Shown here: piece after piece, positions 8,744 through 16,660 of the stretch
Position numbering within the stretch: position 1 is the stretch's first letter
Layout of the letters: each line of letters opens with the position of its first letter
Assembly: GCF_008632955.1 (NCBI RefSeq)
Contig: NZ_CP043959.1
Location: forward strand, 4,464,001 to 4,528,000
Source of the DNA: Streptomyces tendae
Lineage (GTDB): Bacteria > Actinomycetota > Actinomycetes > Streptomycetales > Streptomycetaceae
DNA: 64,000 nucleotides
Reading direction: 5' to 3'
Notes under the pieces: model-generated
The model's input: only the letters and a program-made list of their open reading frames with translations
Told to the model about the DNA's origin: nothing
The model's database searches: none
Position numbers and translations under genes: made by a program

Positions 8744-10618
8744 GTGACCCGACCGACCGCCCAGGCCGTTCCGCCCCCGCCGCCCGCCGAGATCACCTTC
8801 TCGGGACACCACTCCGTGAACCCGCTCGGCCAGGTCGGCTTCCGCGCCCTGTGCTCCCAGCTCCCCTCGGTGCTGCGGCGGATCTGCGCCATGGCGTGGC
8901 GGACCGACCGCCGGGCCGTGCTGCTGCTCCTCGCCTGCCAGTTGGTGACCGGCGTGTCCGCGGCCCTCCTGCTGACCGCGACGGCCAGGGCGATGGGCCC
9001 GCTGCTCGGCCCGGGGGCGGTCGAGGACCGGCTGCGCGGTGCGCTGCCGGCGCTGGTCGTCGTCGCGGCGGCGAGCGCCGTCGCCCGGGCGTCGGTCGCG
9101 CTGGCCACGTACGCCGAGCGGCGGATCACCCCGCGGCTGACCACGGAGACCGACTGCGCGCTGGTCGAGGCCGTGTGCCGGGTGGAGGCCGAGGCGTACG
9201 CCGTGGACGGTTTCGCCGACCGTCAGGAGGCCGCCGAGATGGGCGTGATGCGCACGCACGTCATGGTGACGGACGCCCAGCGCTTCATGGCCGCGCTGAT
9301 CAAGATGGTCACCGCCGGCGGCGTCCTGTCGGTGCTGAACCCGCTGATGCTGCCGCTGCTCCTGCTGGCCGTCGCCCCGGCGGGCGCGGGAGCCGTCCTC
9401 ACCGCCCGCGTCGACTACGAGATCCACTACGCGAACGTCGCCGACCGCACCGTGCGGGGCATGACCCGCTGGTGGGCGACCACCCCGAAGTACGCCGACG
9501 AGGTCCGCGCCAACGGCATGACGGACTACATCCTCCACTGGTACCGCGCCCTGTCCGAGCGGGTGGACCGGCGGTCGCTGTCCGCCGCCCCGCGCACCCT
9601 GCGGATCACCCTGCTGTCGTCCCTCGCGGGCGGCGGGTTCCTGGTGCTGACCTGGGGGATGCTCGCCTGGCTCGCGGCCACCGGGCGCATCGCCCCGGCC
9701 GTCGCCGCCACGGCGGTGATCGCCGTGCAGACGACGCTGGCCGCGCTGTCCCAGGTCGTCATGAACGGCGCGGCGGTGTTCCACACCAGCCTGTACCTCA
9801 GCGACATGCAGGCGTTCCTCGACGACGCCGCGGCGCGGGCCCCGCGGCGGGGTCGAAAAGAGCTGGGGACCCCGGTGGAGGAGATCCGCCTCGAGGAGGT
9901 CACCTACCGCTACCCGGGCAAGGAGAAGCCCGCCGTGGACGGCGTGTCGCTGACGCTGCGACGCGGCGAGATCCTCGCGGTCGTCGGCGTCAACGGGTCC
10001 GGCAAGAGCACCCTGACCCGGCTGATCACCGGCATCCACCTCGCGGACAAGGGCCGGGTCACCTGGAACGGCGTCGACCTCGCGGAGACCGACCCCGCGT
10101 GGGTGTGGCGCCGCACCGGTCTGGTGCCGCAGATCTTCGCCCAGTGGCCGCTGCGGGTCCGGGAGAACGTGACGCTCGGGCAGCCGCGCGGCGCGGGCGA
10201 CGACGAGGTGTGGGAGGCGGTCGACGCGGTCGGGATGCGCGACGCGGTGGAGGGCCTGTCCCGCGGTCTCGACACGCTCCTGGCCCGGGAGATCTTCGGT
10301 GGCGCCGAACTGTCCGGCGGCCAGTGGCAGCGGCTCGCCTGTTCCCGGGCCCTGTTCCGGCGTCCGCCGCTGCTCATCCTCGACGAGCCGACGTCGCAGA
10401 TGGACCCGCGCGGGGAGCACGGCATCTTCGAGCGGATCAAGGCGATCGCGGGCGACCGCATCACCATCGTGGTGACCCACCGCCTGGAGAACACGAGGAT
10501 CGCCGATCACATCGTCGTCATGGAGCAGGGCCGCATCACCGAGCACGGCACCTACGACGATCTGGTCCACGCCGGGGGCACCTTCGCCGACCTGCTGCAC
10601 TTGTCGCAGGACCGCTGA
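8744..10618 (+). CDS. ABC transporter, fused permease/ATPase (exporter type)
   Basis: The 624-residue half-transporter has a six-helix membrane domain (about residues 40-340) followed by a nucleotide-binding domain. Walker A is VGVNGSGKST, the signature is LSGGQWQR and Walker B is LLILDEP, with the H-loop in VVTHRLE. It should act as a homodimeric exporter; the substrate is unknown. GTG 8744 is chosen because AGGGAGA precedes it and the upstream extension looks non-coding. It is divergent from the TetR gene and convergent with the FNT channel gene. Confidence 0.88.
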   Translation: MTRPTAQAVPPPPPAEITFSGHHSVNPLGQVGFRALCSQLPSVLRRICAMAWRTDRRAVLLLLACQLVTGVSAALLLTATARAMGPLLGPGAVEDRLRGALPALVVVAAASAVARASVALATYAERRITPRLTTETDCALVEAVCRVEAEAYAVDGFADRQEAAEMGVMRTHVMVTDAQRFMAALIKMVTAGGVLSVLNPLMLPLLLLAVAPAGAGAVLTARVDYEIHYANVADRTVRGMTRWWATTPKYADEVRANGMTDYILHWYRALSERVDRRSLSAAPRTLRITLLSSLAGGGFLVLTWGMLAWLAATGRIAPAVAATAVIAVQTTLAALSQVVMNGAAVFHTSLYLSDMQAFLDDAAARAPRRGRKELGTPVEEIRLEEVTYRYPGKEKPAVDGVSLTLRRGEILAVVGVNGSGKSTLTRLITGIHLADKGRVTWNGVDLAETDPAWVWRRTGLVPQIFAQWPLRVRENVTLGQPRGAGDDEVWEAVDAVGMRDAVEGLSRGLDTLLAREIFGGAELSGGQWQRLACSRALFRRPPLLILDEPTSQMDPRGEHGIFERIKAIAGDRITIVVTHRLENTRIADHIVVMEQGRITEHGTYDDLVHAGGTFADLLHLSQDR

Positions 10619-10653
10619 AACCCCCAGCGGGAAGGGCCGGCGACCGCCAGGGC

Positions 10654-11466
10654 TCAGGCGCCGCCGGCCTTCGTCGAGGGTTTGTCCTCGCTCAGCACCG
10701 GCGCACTGCGTACGAGGCGCAATGCCGTCGTCAGCAGCAGGCCGCCCACGACGTTGCCGAGGACCGCCCAGCCCAGCCATACCACCCAGTCGCCGTACCC
10801 GTAGGACGTGCCGCCGGCGTGCAGGCCTGCGAACGCGATCAGGGAGTCCAGGACGGAGTGCCAGAGTCCGAGCCCGGCGAGCACGAACGCCGCCGACACC
10901 GATGCGACGATCTTCCCGGTCATGGATTCGGTCCCCTGGTGCATGCGGGTCATGAGCGTGATGACGCCGCCGCCCAGCACGGCCAGGCAGAAGGTGCTCA
11001 GGGAGTACCCGCCGTCGACGAACTTCGCGCCTGTCTCGGCCGCCGTGCCGTGCAGATCCGGGAAGGCCCGCATCACGATCCAGACGAACGCCCATCCGCC
11101 GACCAGGTTCATCACCAGGACCGTCGCCCACATCCGCAGCAGGCCGAGCCAGGTGGCCGCGCCGGCAATCACGGTGGCGACGGGGACCAGGAAGCCTTCC
11201 GTGAACAGTTCGCTGTGCCCGAGCAGCAGGGCGATCAGCCCCACGGAGAAGGCCAGGCCGGCCAGGAGGTCACTGCCCGTCTCGTGCTGCACGAACAGCA
11301 GCGTCATGACGCCCACGCCCACGTCGATGCCGCCCAGCAGCGAGGTGGCCACCAGCGCGAGCCAGGTGCGGTGCAGACGTGGGCGCCCCTCCGCCACCAT
11401 CCGTTCCGCGGCCTCGGCGACGCGCCGCTCCCCCGGGCCCTGCATGATCTGCTCGTCAGGCTCCAT
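10654..11466 (-). CDS. Formate/nitrite transporter (FNT) family protein
   Basis: The 270-residue protein has about six membrane helices and FNT-type features: LLGGIDVGVGV near helix 1, GHSELFTEGFLVP in the re-entrant region, and NLVGG in a later helix. FNT proteins are pentameric channels for small monovalent anions such as formate, nitrite or hydrosulfide. The usual channel histidine region is not clear enough here to name the anion. The gene stands alone, facing the ABC exporter gene. Confidence 0.85.
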   Translation of the reverse strand: MEPDEQIMQGPGERRVAEAAERMVAEGRPRLHRTWLALVATSLLGGIDVGVGVMTLLFVQHETGSDLLAGLAFSVGLIALLLGHSELFTEGFLVPVATVIAGAATWLGLLRMWATVLVMNLVGGWAFVWIVMRAFPDLHGTAAETGAKFVDGGYSLSTFCLAVLGGGVITLMTRMHQGTESMTGKIVASVSAAFVLAGLGLWHSVLDSLIAFAGLHAGGTSYGYGDWVVWLGWAVLGNVVGGLLLTTALRLVRSAPVLSEDKPSTKAGGA

Positions 11467-11611
11467 GGCGGTTCCCCGCTTCCGGCTTCCCTCGTCTCAC
11501 GGACACGCCGGCGGCCCCTCGGGGGCCGCCAGGGCTGCCGTGTACCCCCGCACGTCCGTGCGTACCGCGTCATCGGTGCCGCGGTGGACGGGGCGGGCGG
11601 CCTGCTCCGTG

Positions 11612-11950
11612 TCAGTCGTCGAGCAGGGCCGTCGGCGTGTCGGGGAAGAGCCGGGTGAGTTCCAGGTCGGGCTTGAGCTCGGCGGCGAGGAGCAGCAGCC
11701 GCAGCGGCTGGGGGGCGAGGTTGGTCACCGTCGTCCTGCGGGGCGGATACTCCGGTGCCTGCTGCTCGAACAGCAGGTGAAGACCTGCGACGTCCATGAA
11801 GCGGGCGTGTTCCAGGTCCCAGACCAGTTCGGTCACGCTCGGCGGCAGCGTTGCGGCGGCGGCCCGGAGCGTGGGCAGTGTGTCGTAGTCGATGTCTCCG
11901 TGCACGGTGATCCGCGCGGTGGAGCCGTCGATCCGTGTGGTGAAGTGCAT
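11612..11950 (-). CDS. STAS-domain protein (anti-sigma factor antagonist type)
   Basis: The 112-residue product has the size and pattern of SpoIIAA/RsbV-type STAS proteins (HGDIDYDT near the N terminus, VWDLEHARFMDVAGLHLL in the middle). In normal antagonists the loop reads D-S-S/A-G with a phosphorylatable serine; here it reads MDVAG, with valine in place of serine. It should therefore not be switched by an RsbW-type kinase in the usual way. No anti-sigma or sigma partner lies next to it. A 7-bp stem (CCCCCTT-C-AAGGGGG, 11960-11974) overlaps its ribosome-site region and might affect initiation. Confidence 0.75.
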   Translation of the reverse strand: MHFTTRIDGSTARITVHGDIDYDTLPTLRAAAATLPPSVTELVWDLEHARFMDVAGLHLLFEQQAPEYPPRRTTVTNLAPQPLRLLLLAAELKPDLELTRLFPDTPTALLDD

Positions 11951-12194
11951 GGTGGGCAGCCCCCTTCAAGGGGGTGGTGAGCCCAAAGGCGATGCGCCCC
12001 GGTGGGGGGCAAGCCGACGATGGAGGGATCCGACTGCCCTGGAAGGGGGCGACGACCGGAGCCCCGAGCCGGCACCGTGACGCCGACCAGTCTCTTGTTC
12101 CCCCATCATGGCACGGTTGGTTGCCGACGACCTACGATGCCGACATGATCCGCCATTCGGATGATCCGCGACGACCTGCCCCGGCGTGCCGCCC

Positions 12195-12590
12195 ATGACG
12201 CGGCGACGTGCGATTCTCAGCGGTTCGACGTTCGAGGAGCAGATCGGTTACGCCCGTGCCGTGGTCGACGGGGACCGCGTGCACGTGTCCGGCACGACGG
12301 GGTTCGACTACGCCACCATGACGATCTCCGACGACGTCGTGGAGCAGGCCGAACAGTGCCTGCGCAACGTCGGAGCCGCGCTGGCGGAGGCGGGGTGCGG
12401 TTTCGCCGACGTGGTGCGGGTGCGCTATCTGCTGCCGGACCGCGGGGACTTCGAGCCGTGCTGGCCGGTACTGCGTCGCTGTTTCGGGCAGGTGCGGCCG
12501 GCCGCGACCATGATGGTCTGCGGACTCGCCGATCCACGGATGAAGATCGAGATCGAGGTGGAGGCCCGGCGGGCCGACCCCGCCGGGTGA
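12195..12590 (+). CDS. RidA (YjgF/YER057c/UK114) family protein
   Basis: The 131-residue product matches the RidA fold and length, with the conserved C-terminal PRMKIEIEVEA and the Arg in VRPAATMMV, which binds the carboxylate of imine substrates in active RidA proteins. RidA hydrolyses reactive enamine/imine intermediates such as 2-aminoacrylate. ATG 12195 or GTG 12186 could be the start; neither has a clear ribosome site. Confidence 0.85.
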   Translation: MTRRRAILSGSTFEEQIGYARAVVDGDRVHVSGTTGFDYATMTISDDVVEQAEQCLRNVGAALAEAGCGFADVVRVRYLLPDRGDFEPCWPVLRRCFGQVRPAATMMVCGLADPRMKIEIEVEARRADPAG

Positions 12591-12602
12591 CCGCCCGGTC
12601 CG

Positions 12603-13394
12603 TCAGCTCTCCGACGGGGTGAGCAGGACGAAGTCGGCCTGGAAGGGATCGAGGCACAGGGCCATCCGGCCGACCCCCTCCGCGTCCACGGGGCCCATCT
12701 GCACGCTGCCGCCCTTCCCGTTGACCTGGGCGACGGCCGCGTCGCAGTCGGCGACCGCGAACACCGGGTGCCAGTACGGCCGCCCGCCGGCCAGCGACAG
12801 GGCGTCCTCGCCGACCTGGAGCAGGCCGCCGTGCATCCGCTCCTCGGGCAGCCCGGACGGCGTGATCAGGGTGTAGGTGCCCTCGCCGCCCGGCATCGGC
12901 ATGTCGCTGAACCGCCACCCGAGGACGTCGCCGTAGAACTGCCGGGACGCGGTCGCGTCGCTCGTGTACAGCTCGGTCCAGCACAGCGAGCCGGGCTCGT
13001 CGACCAGGTCGACGCCGGCGCTCTCCCTGGGCTGCCACACGGCGAACTGGCCGCCCAGCGGGTCGCTGTACTGCGCCATCCGGCCCCACTGCTCGATGTC
13101 CATCGGCGCGACGCGGACGGTGCCCCCGCCGCTCTCCACGGCCCGGGTCGTGGCGTCCGCGTCGGTGACGGTGTAGTAGATCATCCAGGCCGGCCGGGCG
13201 CCCTCCTCGGTGAGCTTGCCGAGGCCGGCGACCATCTTGCCGTCCTTGCGGAACATGCCGCCCTCGATATCCTCGTCCATCGGTTCGTAGTCCCAGCCGA
13301 GGACCGCGCCGTAGAAGGCGGCGGCGGCCGGGACGTCGGGGACGCCGAGGTCGAGCATGCAGGGCGAGCCGGGGGCGAAGTCAGTGGTGATCAC
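12603..13394 (-). CDS. Two-domain VOC (glyoxalase/bleomycin-resistance) protein
   Basis: The 263-residue protein contains two tandem VOC domains. Each has the start pattern MLDLGVPDVPAAAAFYGAVLGW or WTELYTSDATASRQFYGDVLGW and a metal-ligand-type H/E region near its end. GTG 13394 with AAAGGA upstream is preferred over a longer start without a ribosome site. The layout resembles actinobacterial two-domain hydroxylase/glyoxalase-like proteins, whose reactions are mostly unknown. It converges with the RidA gene, 12 nt between stops. Confidence 0.83.
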   Translation of the reverse strand: MITTDFAPGSPCMLDLGVPDVPAAAAFYGAVLGWDYEPMDEDIEGGMFRKDGKMVAGLGKLTEEGARPAWMIYYTVTDADATTRAVESGGGTVRVAPMDIEQWGRMAQYSDPLGGQFAVWQPRESAGVDLVDEPGSLCWTELYTSDATASRQFYGDVLGWRFSDMPMPGGEGTYTLITPSGLPEERMHGGLLQVGEDALSLAGGRPYWHPVFAVADCDAAVAQVNGKGGSVQMGPVDAEGVGRMALCLDPFQADFVLLTPSES

Positions 13395-13572
13395 CGCGAG
13401 GTCCTTTCGGAGCTTGCCAATGGCCTCAGCCTGCCACCGGGCGCCGGTACGCGCCCTCCGGCCTCGCCGTCCGGGCGTCCCGGACGGCGAGAACGACGGT
13501 GCTCCCACGCCTCCGGCTTCGACGGACCCGTGGTGAACGACAGGAGAAGCCGGGAGGGGGCAAGGGGTTCCG

Positions 13573-14601
13573 CTACTCCCCTCGGCCCGCGGCCCCCGTC
13601 CCGTGCGTCGGCTGGTCCGGGGGATGCACGGCGATGGCGATCTTGCCGCGAGGGCGGCTACGGCCCTCCCCGACGGAGCCGCCTTCCAGCAGTACGTGTG
13701 CCTGCGTGATCTCGGCCAGTGGCAGCACGGCGCCGATCACCGGTCGGAGTCGCCCCTGGTCGACCAGTCGGCCGAGGGCGTCGAGCTTCGCCCGGCCGGG
13801 ACTGACGAAGACGAAATGGTAGGTCGCGTTCACGCCCCACGCGGCGAGCAGGTTCTGGGGTTCGGGGGTGTCCACGATGGACACCACGCGGCCCCGGTCG
13901 GCGAGGACATCCGGGCTGCGGCTGAGGGTGTCCCGGCCCACGGTGTCCAGGACGACGTGCGCCCCGCCCATCGCGCGGATCTGCGGCGCGTAGTCACCTG
14001 CCGAGAAGTCGATCGCGGTGTCGGCGCCGAGTTCGGTGACGAACTCGTGATCCCTGGTCCGCGCGGTGGTGATCACCTCGGCTCCGAGCGCGCCGGCGAT
14101 CTGGACGGCGACCGAACCGACCCCGCCCGCTCCGCCGTGCACCAGGACCCGTTCCCCGGGCCGCACCCCGGCGCGTTCGACGAGCGCCTCCCACACCGTC
14201 ATGCCGACGAGCACGAGACCGGCGGCCTCGATGTGCGACAACCCTGCGGGTTTGCGGGCGACCAGTGCCTCGTCGACCACATGGAACTCGGCATAGGTGC
14301 CCTGCCCGGCGAACATCGGTGCCAGGTACCAGACCTCGTCACCCGGCTCGAAACCATCTGCCCCGGGACCGGTCTCGACCACCACGCCGGACACATCGTT
14401 GCCGATCACCGCGGGCAACGCGACCTGGTCCTGGTAGTCGCCGCGCCGGGTCTGCAGATCGAGGGGGTTCACGGATGTGGCCATCACCCGCACCAGCACC
14501 TGGCCCGGCCCCGGAGAAGGCAGCGGCACCTCTCGGGCGGCGAACGCGGCCTTGGGGTCACCGAAGCGGACAAGTTCGATCACTCGCATCGAAGAGGACA
14601 T
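13573..14601 (-). CDS. NADP-dependent zinc-type alcohol dehydrogenase/quinone oxidoreductase (MDR family)
   Basis: The 342-residue protein has the GroES-like N-terminal domain (NPLDLQTRRGDY, GNDVSGVVVETG) and a Rossmann domain with VHGGAGGVGSVAVQIA for NADPH. It lacks the zinc-binding cysteines, so it belongs to the quinone oxidoreductase branch. ATG 14601 is exactly 6 nt beyond a good -10 box, so the mRNA is probably leaderless. It is divergent from an ArsR-type regulator and probably controlled by it, giving a stress- or quinone-responsive pair. Confidence 0.88.
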   Translation of the reverse strand: MSSSMRVIELVRFGDPKAAFAAREVPLPSPGPGQVLVRVMATSVNPLDLQTRRGDYQDQVALPAVIGNDVSGVVVETGPGADGFEPGDEVWYLAPMFAGQGTYAEFHVVDEALVARKPAGLSHIEAAGLVLVGMTVWEALVERAGVRPGERVLVHGGAGGVGSVAVQIAGALGAEVITTARTRDHEFVTELGADTAIDFSAGDYAPQIRAMGGAHVVLDTVGRDTLSRSPDVLADRGRVVSIVDTPEPQNLLAAWGVNATYHFVFVSPGRAKLDALGRLVDQGRLRPVIGAVLPLAEITQAHVLLEGGSVGEGRSRPRGKIAIAVHPPDQPTHGTGAAGRGE

Positions 14602-14607
14602 GCGACA

Positions 14608-14637
14608 ACCATAAATCGACACATTGCAAATCGTCAA
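14608..14637 (-). promoter_or_regulatory. Promoter of the oxidoreductase gene (leaderless)
   Basis: TTGACG (14632-14637) and TATGGT (14608-14613) are separated by 18 nt on the minus strand. The -10 ends 6 nt before ATG 14601. On the opposite strand TACGAT (14651-14656) lies 6 nt before GTG 14663, so both divergent mRNAs look leaderless. Imperfect repeats ATCGTCAA and TTACGAT across the gap are candidate sites for the ArsR-type protein. Confidence 0.6.
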
Positions 14638-14662
14638 TACATTACTGCGTTACGATGAGCGC

Positions 14663-14971
14663 GTGTTCTCGGAGACGGAGTTGCTAGCTGTGTTCCGGGC
14701 TCTGTCCAATCCAGCCCGCCGCCAGATGTTGGTGTGGCTCAAGGAGCCGATGAGCTTCCCCGGCCAGAAGCCCGAGGACGTCGAGATCGGCGTCTGCGTG
14801 AGTGACATCCAGCGGCGCGCCGGCCTGAGTCAGCCGACCACCTCTCAGTACCTCACGACGCTGCGGCAGGCAGGGCTGGTGGTCGCCACCCGGCGAGGCA
14901 AGTGGACCTACTACCGCCGCGACGAAGAGAACATAGCGTGCCTCCTGGATACCCTGCGCGACGTCTTCTAG
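14663..14971 (+). CDS. ArsR-type winged-helix regulator
   Basis: The 102-residue product is a small winged-helix protein (ALSNPARRQMLVWL, CVSDIQRRAGLSQPTTSQYLTTLRQAGLV, wing RRGKWTYYRRDE). It has no clustered cysteines for metals besides one in GVCVSD, so a metal sensor role is doubtful. GTG 14663 directly follows a -10-like TACGAT and would be leaderless. Its divergent layout with the quinone-oxidoreductase-like gene is a common regulator/target arrangement. Confidence 0.85.
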   Translation: MFSETELLAVFRALSNPARRQMLVWLKEPMSFPGQKPEDVEIGVCVSDIQRRAGLSQPTTSQYLTTLRQAGLVVATRRGKWTYYRRDEENIACLLDTLRDVF

Positions 14972-15245
14972 ACCGACAACAGATCTCGTGCTGTGAGTAG
15001 GTGGGGTTCGTGATCGAGGCCGCCAGTGGGCCGCTGTCCTGTCGGCCGACGAGGTGTGAGGCGGGCCGCCGCCATGTCGACGGCGAAGGCCTGAAGAGGA
15101 CGCGTCGGCAGTCTGATGGCGGGTGCGGCATCACCGCCCGAATCCCGCACCCGCGCAGCGGACATGATCATGCCGGCACGGCTCCGGCACGCCCTCGGCA
15201 CAGGCACACTGCTGCCGGACCGCCGACGGGGAAACGTCGCGTGAC

Positions 15246-15476
15246 GTCGCGCGGCATCGCAGTCCGCACAAGAACCGGCTGCTCGAGCAGCGCGATCTCG
15301 CCAAGAGCGCGACCGTGTCGACTCACGCCGACGAAGTCAGGCGAGGGGCCGCAGCAGCAGCCGCACGCGCCGGCCTCACCGACGAGCAGATCTCGGCCGT
15401 CCTGCGGGTCGCGATCAGCATCAACGCGTTCGGCCGCGTCGATCATGAGTGGTCATCCGGTCAAAGTGGCCTGACA
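15246..15476 (+). pseudogene. Remnant of a carboxymuconolactone-decarboxylase/AhpD-type gene
   Basis: The frame reads ...VSTHADEVRRG..ARAGLTDEQISAVLRVA, then INAFGRV. This resembles the C-terminal helices of CMD/AhpD proteins (compare the intact gene at 56020), but the CxxC segment and N-terminal half are absent. No ribosome site precedes it. The flanks from 14972 to 15912 contain no intact gene. Confidence 0.35.
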
Positions 15477-15699
15477 GCGTCGCGGTCAGCCGAATCGCGG
15501 GCGCCCAGCCAGGTCGTTCGTGAAGTCAGTGGCGGCAACACGGCACAGAGGGAGTCTCAGTGCCCTGGGGTCGGGCGAGCGCCTGTCGTCAGCGCCTGTC
15601 GTCACGACGGTCGGGGCGGTCTCCGTTCAGGACGGTGACGACCGCGAGCCCGAGTCCGGCGGACCCTCGCCGAGCGCCTCCCAGGCCCGGGCATCGGCA

Positions 15700-15837
15700 G
15701 GCGGCAGCCCCTACGTGGCCACCAGCTGCAACCTGGACGGAGATCGGCGAGGTGCACCGCACCACCGAGGCCGCCCAGTTCCGCGACCGCGTGCAGCAAC
15801 GCGAGCCGAAGGATACGCATCAACCGAACGAGGTTAG
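15700..15837 (+). pseudogene. Possible remnant of a helix-turn-helix gene
   Basis: A short stretch reads ATWTEIGEVHRTTEAAQFRDRV. It resembles the actinobacterial helix-turn-helix pattern (S/T)WxEIGxxLGTTxQAAxxRF with several helix residues replaced. The surrounding frame has no domain and no start signal. It is best read as decayed coding DNA. Confidence 0.25.
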
Positions 15838-15912
15838 GGTGAAGATCTGGCCGACGGAAAGCCGTCGAGCCGAGTCGTAGCAGGCCTGGTAGCAGGCTCA
15901 CATGGAGGGCAC

Positions 15913-16221
15913 ATGACAGTCGAGGTCAGCGACGCTCCCGAGGCAAACCGCTACGAGGCCCGCGTCGACGGGGAGTCCAAGCCTGCGGGCATCGCGCAGT
16001 ACATCCGTACGGCGGAACTCATCGCGTTCGTGCACACCGAGGTCGAGCCGCGGTACGAGGGCAGGGGAGTCGGATCCGCGCTGGCCCGCACCGCCCTGGA
16101 CGAGGCACGCGCGGCGGAGCTGCGGGTGCTCGCCACCTGCCCCTTCTTCGCGGGCTGGATCGCCCGGCACCCCGAGTACCAGGACCTGCTGTACCAGTCC
16201 CGAAGCCAGGTCAGTGACTGA
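15913..16221 (+). CDS. Small GNAT-type N-acetyltransferase (YjdJ/YidJ-like)
   Basis: The 102-residue protein is a minimal acetyltransferase of the Acetyltransf_CG type, with the acetyl-CoA loop in EGRGVGSALARTALDEAR and the family's conserved tail CPFFAGWIARHPEYQDLL. GGAGGG lies 6 nt before the ATG. In other bacteria this protein is encoded beside a small 4Fe-4S protein of the YjdI type; here only a fragment of that partner follows. It is the only intact gene between 14.97 and 16.66 kb. Its substrate is unknown. Confidence 0.82.
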   Translation: MTVEVSDAPEANRYEARVDGESKPAGIAQYIRTAELIAFVHTEVEPRYEGRGVGSALARTALDEARAAELRVLATCPFFAGWIARHPEYQDLLYQSRSQVSD

Positions 16222-16229
16222 GAAGACGT

Positions 16230-16340
16230 GCTGGGCTGCCCGGGGTGTTCGACCCGACGAAGCGCCCCTGGATCCGGCCGGACAACATCACGGTCGATCA
16301 ACTGGCCGAAGTGGTGCGTGGCCGTGACTGTGCCGTGGAC
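16230..16340 (+). pseudogene. Fragment of a YjdI-type (Fer4_19) iron-sulfur protein
   Basis: The frame reads GLPGVFDPTKRPWIRPD and then DQLAEVVRG. This matches the middle of YjdI-like 4Fe-4S proteins, which normally continue into a CPSGAL motif. The N-terminal cysteine cluster and that C-terminal cysteine are both missing. It lies directly after the YjdJ-like acetyltransferase, in the same order as the intact pair elsewhere, so it is a truncated partner gene. Confidence 0.5.
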
Positions 16341-16372
16341 AACGTAGGCGGCGTCTTCGCAGGTAGCGCCGA

Positions 16373-16592
16373 TTGCGACGGGAGCTGTGCCCCGGGTCGG
16401 CGTTCGCCGAGGCGCTGGGCGGCGGCTTCTCCGCCGCCTACCTGGTGTGCGGCATCGCGGCGGCGGTCGCCGCGATGCTCACCGCCGTCGGCATGCTCGG
16501 CTTCCGCGCCCGCGGCGGCTCCGCCGAGGCGGACTCGCTCGACATGGTGCCGTCCGGCCGGGCCTCCGCACCGCAGCCCCGCGGCGAGGTAG
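16373..16592 (+). pseudogene. C-terminal remnant of an MFS exporter gene
   Basis: The frame reads FAEALGGGFSAAYLVCGIAAAVAAMLTAV, the last membrane helix of a 14-helix DHA2-type exporter, followed by a polar tail GFRARGGSAEAD. Everything upstream of this helix is missing and the segment abuts the iron-sulfur protein fragment. It is a deletion scar, not a gene. Confidence 0.55.
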
Positions 16593-16601
16593 CCCCTCAC
16601 A

Positions 16602-16640
16602 AGGGTGTGGCCGGGTCACCCGTGTCCCCGGCCACACCCT
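16602..16640. terminator. Terminator between the remnants and the DUF1080 gene
   Basis: A 14-bp stem (AGGGTGTGGCCGGG and complement) with an 11-nt loop lies 20 nt after the stop of the large minus-strand gene. It also lies just past the MFS remnant and may once have served both. Confidence 0.75.
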
Positions 16641-16660
16641 CGTTTCTCACCTCAATGACG

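Noticed and set aside
10620..10670. GCCGGCG/CGCCGGC pairing between the ABC exporter and FNT genes
   Set aside because: The stem is bulged and runs into the end of the FNT coding region, so terminator status is too uncertain.
15168..15446. 92-codon minus-strand frame opposite the CMD-like remnant
   Set aside because: It is a shadow of the remnant frame, with no start signal or recognisable sequence.
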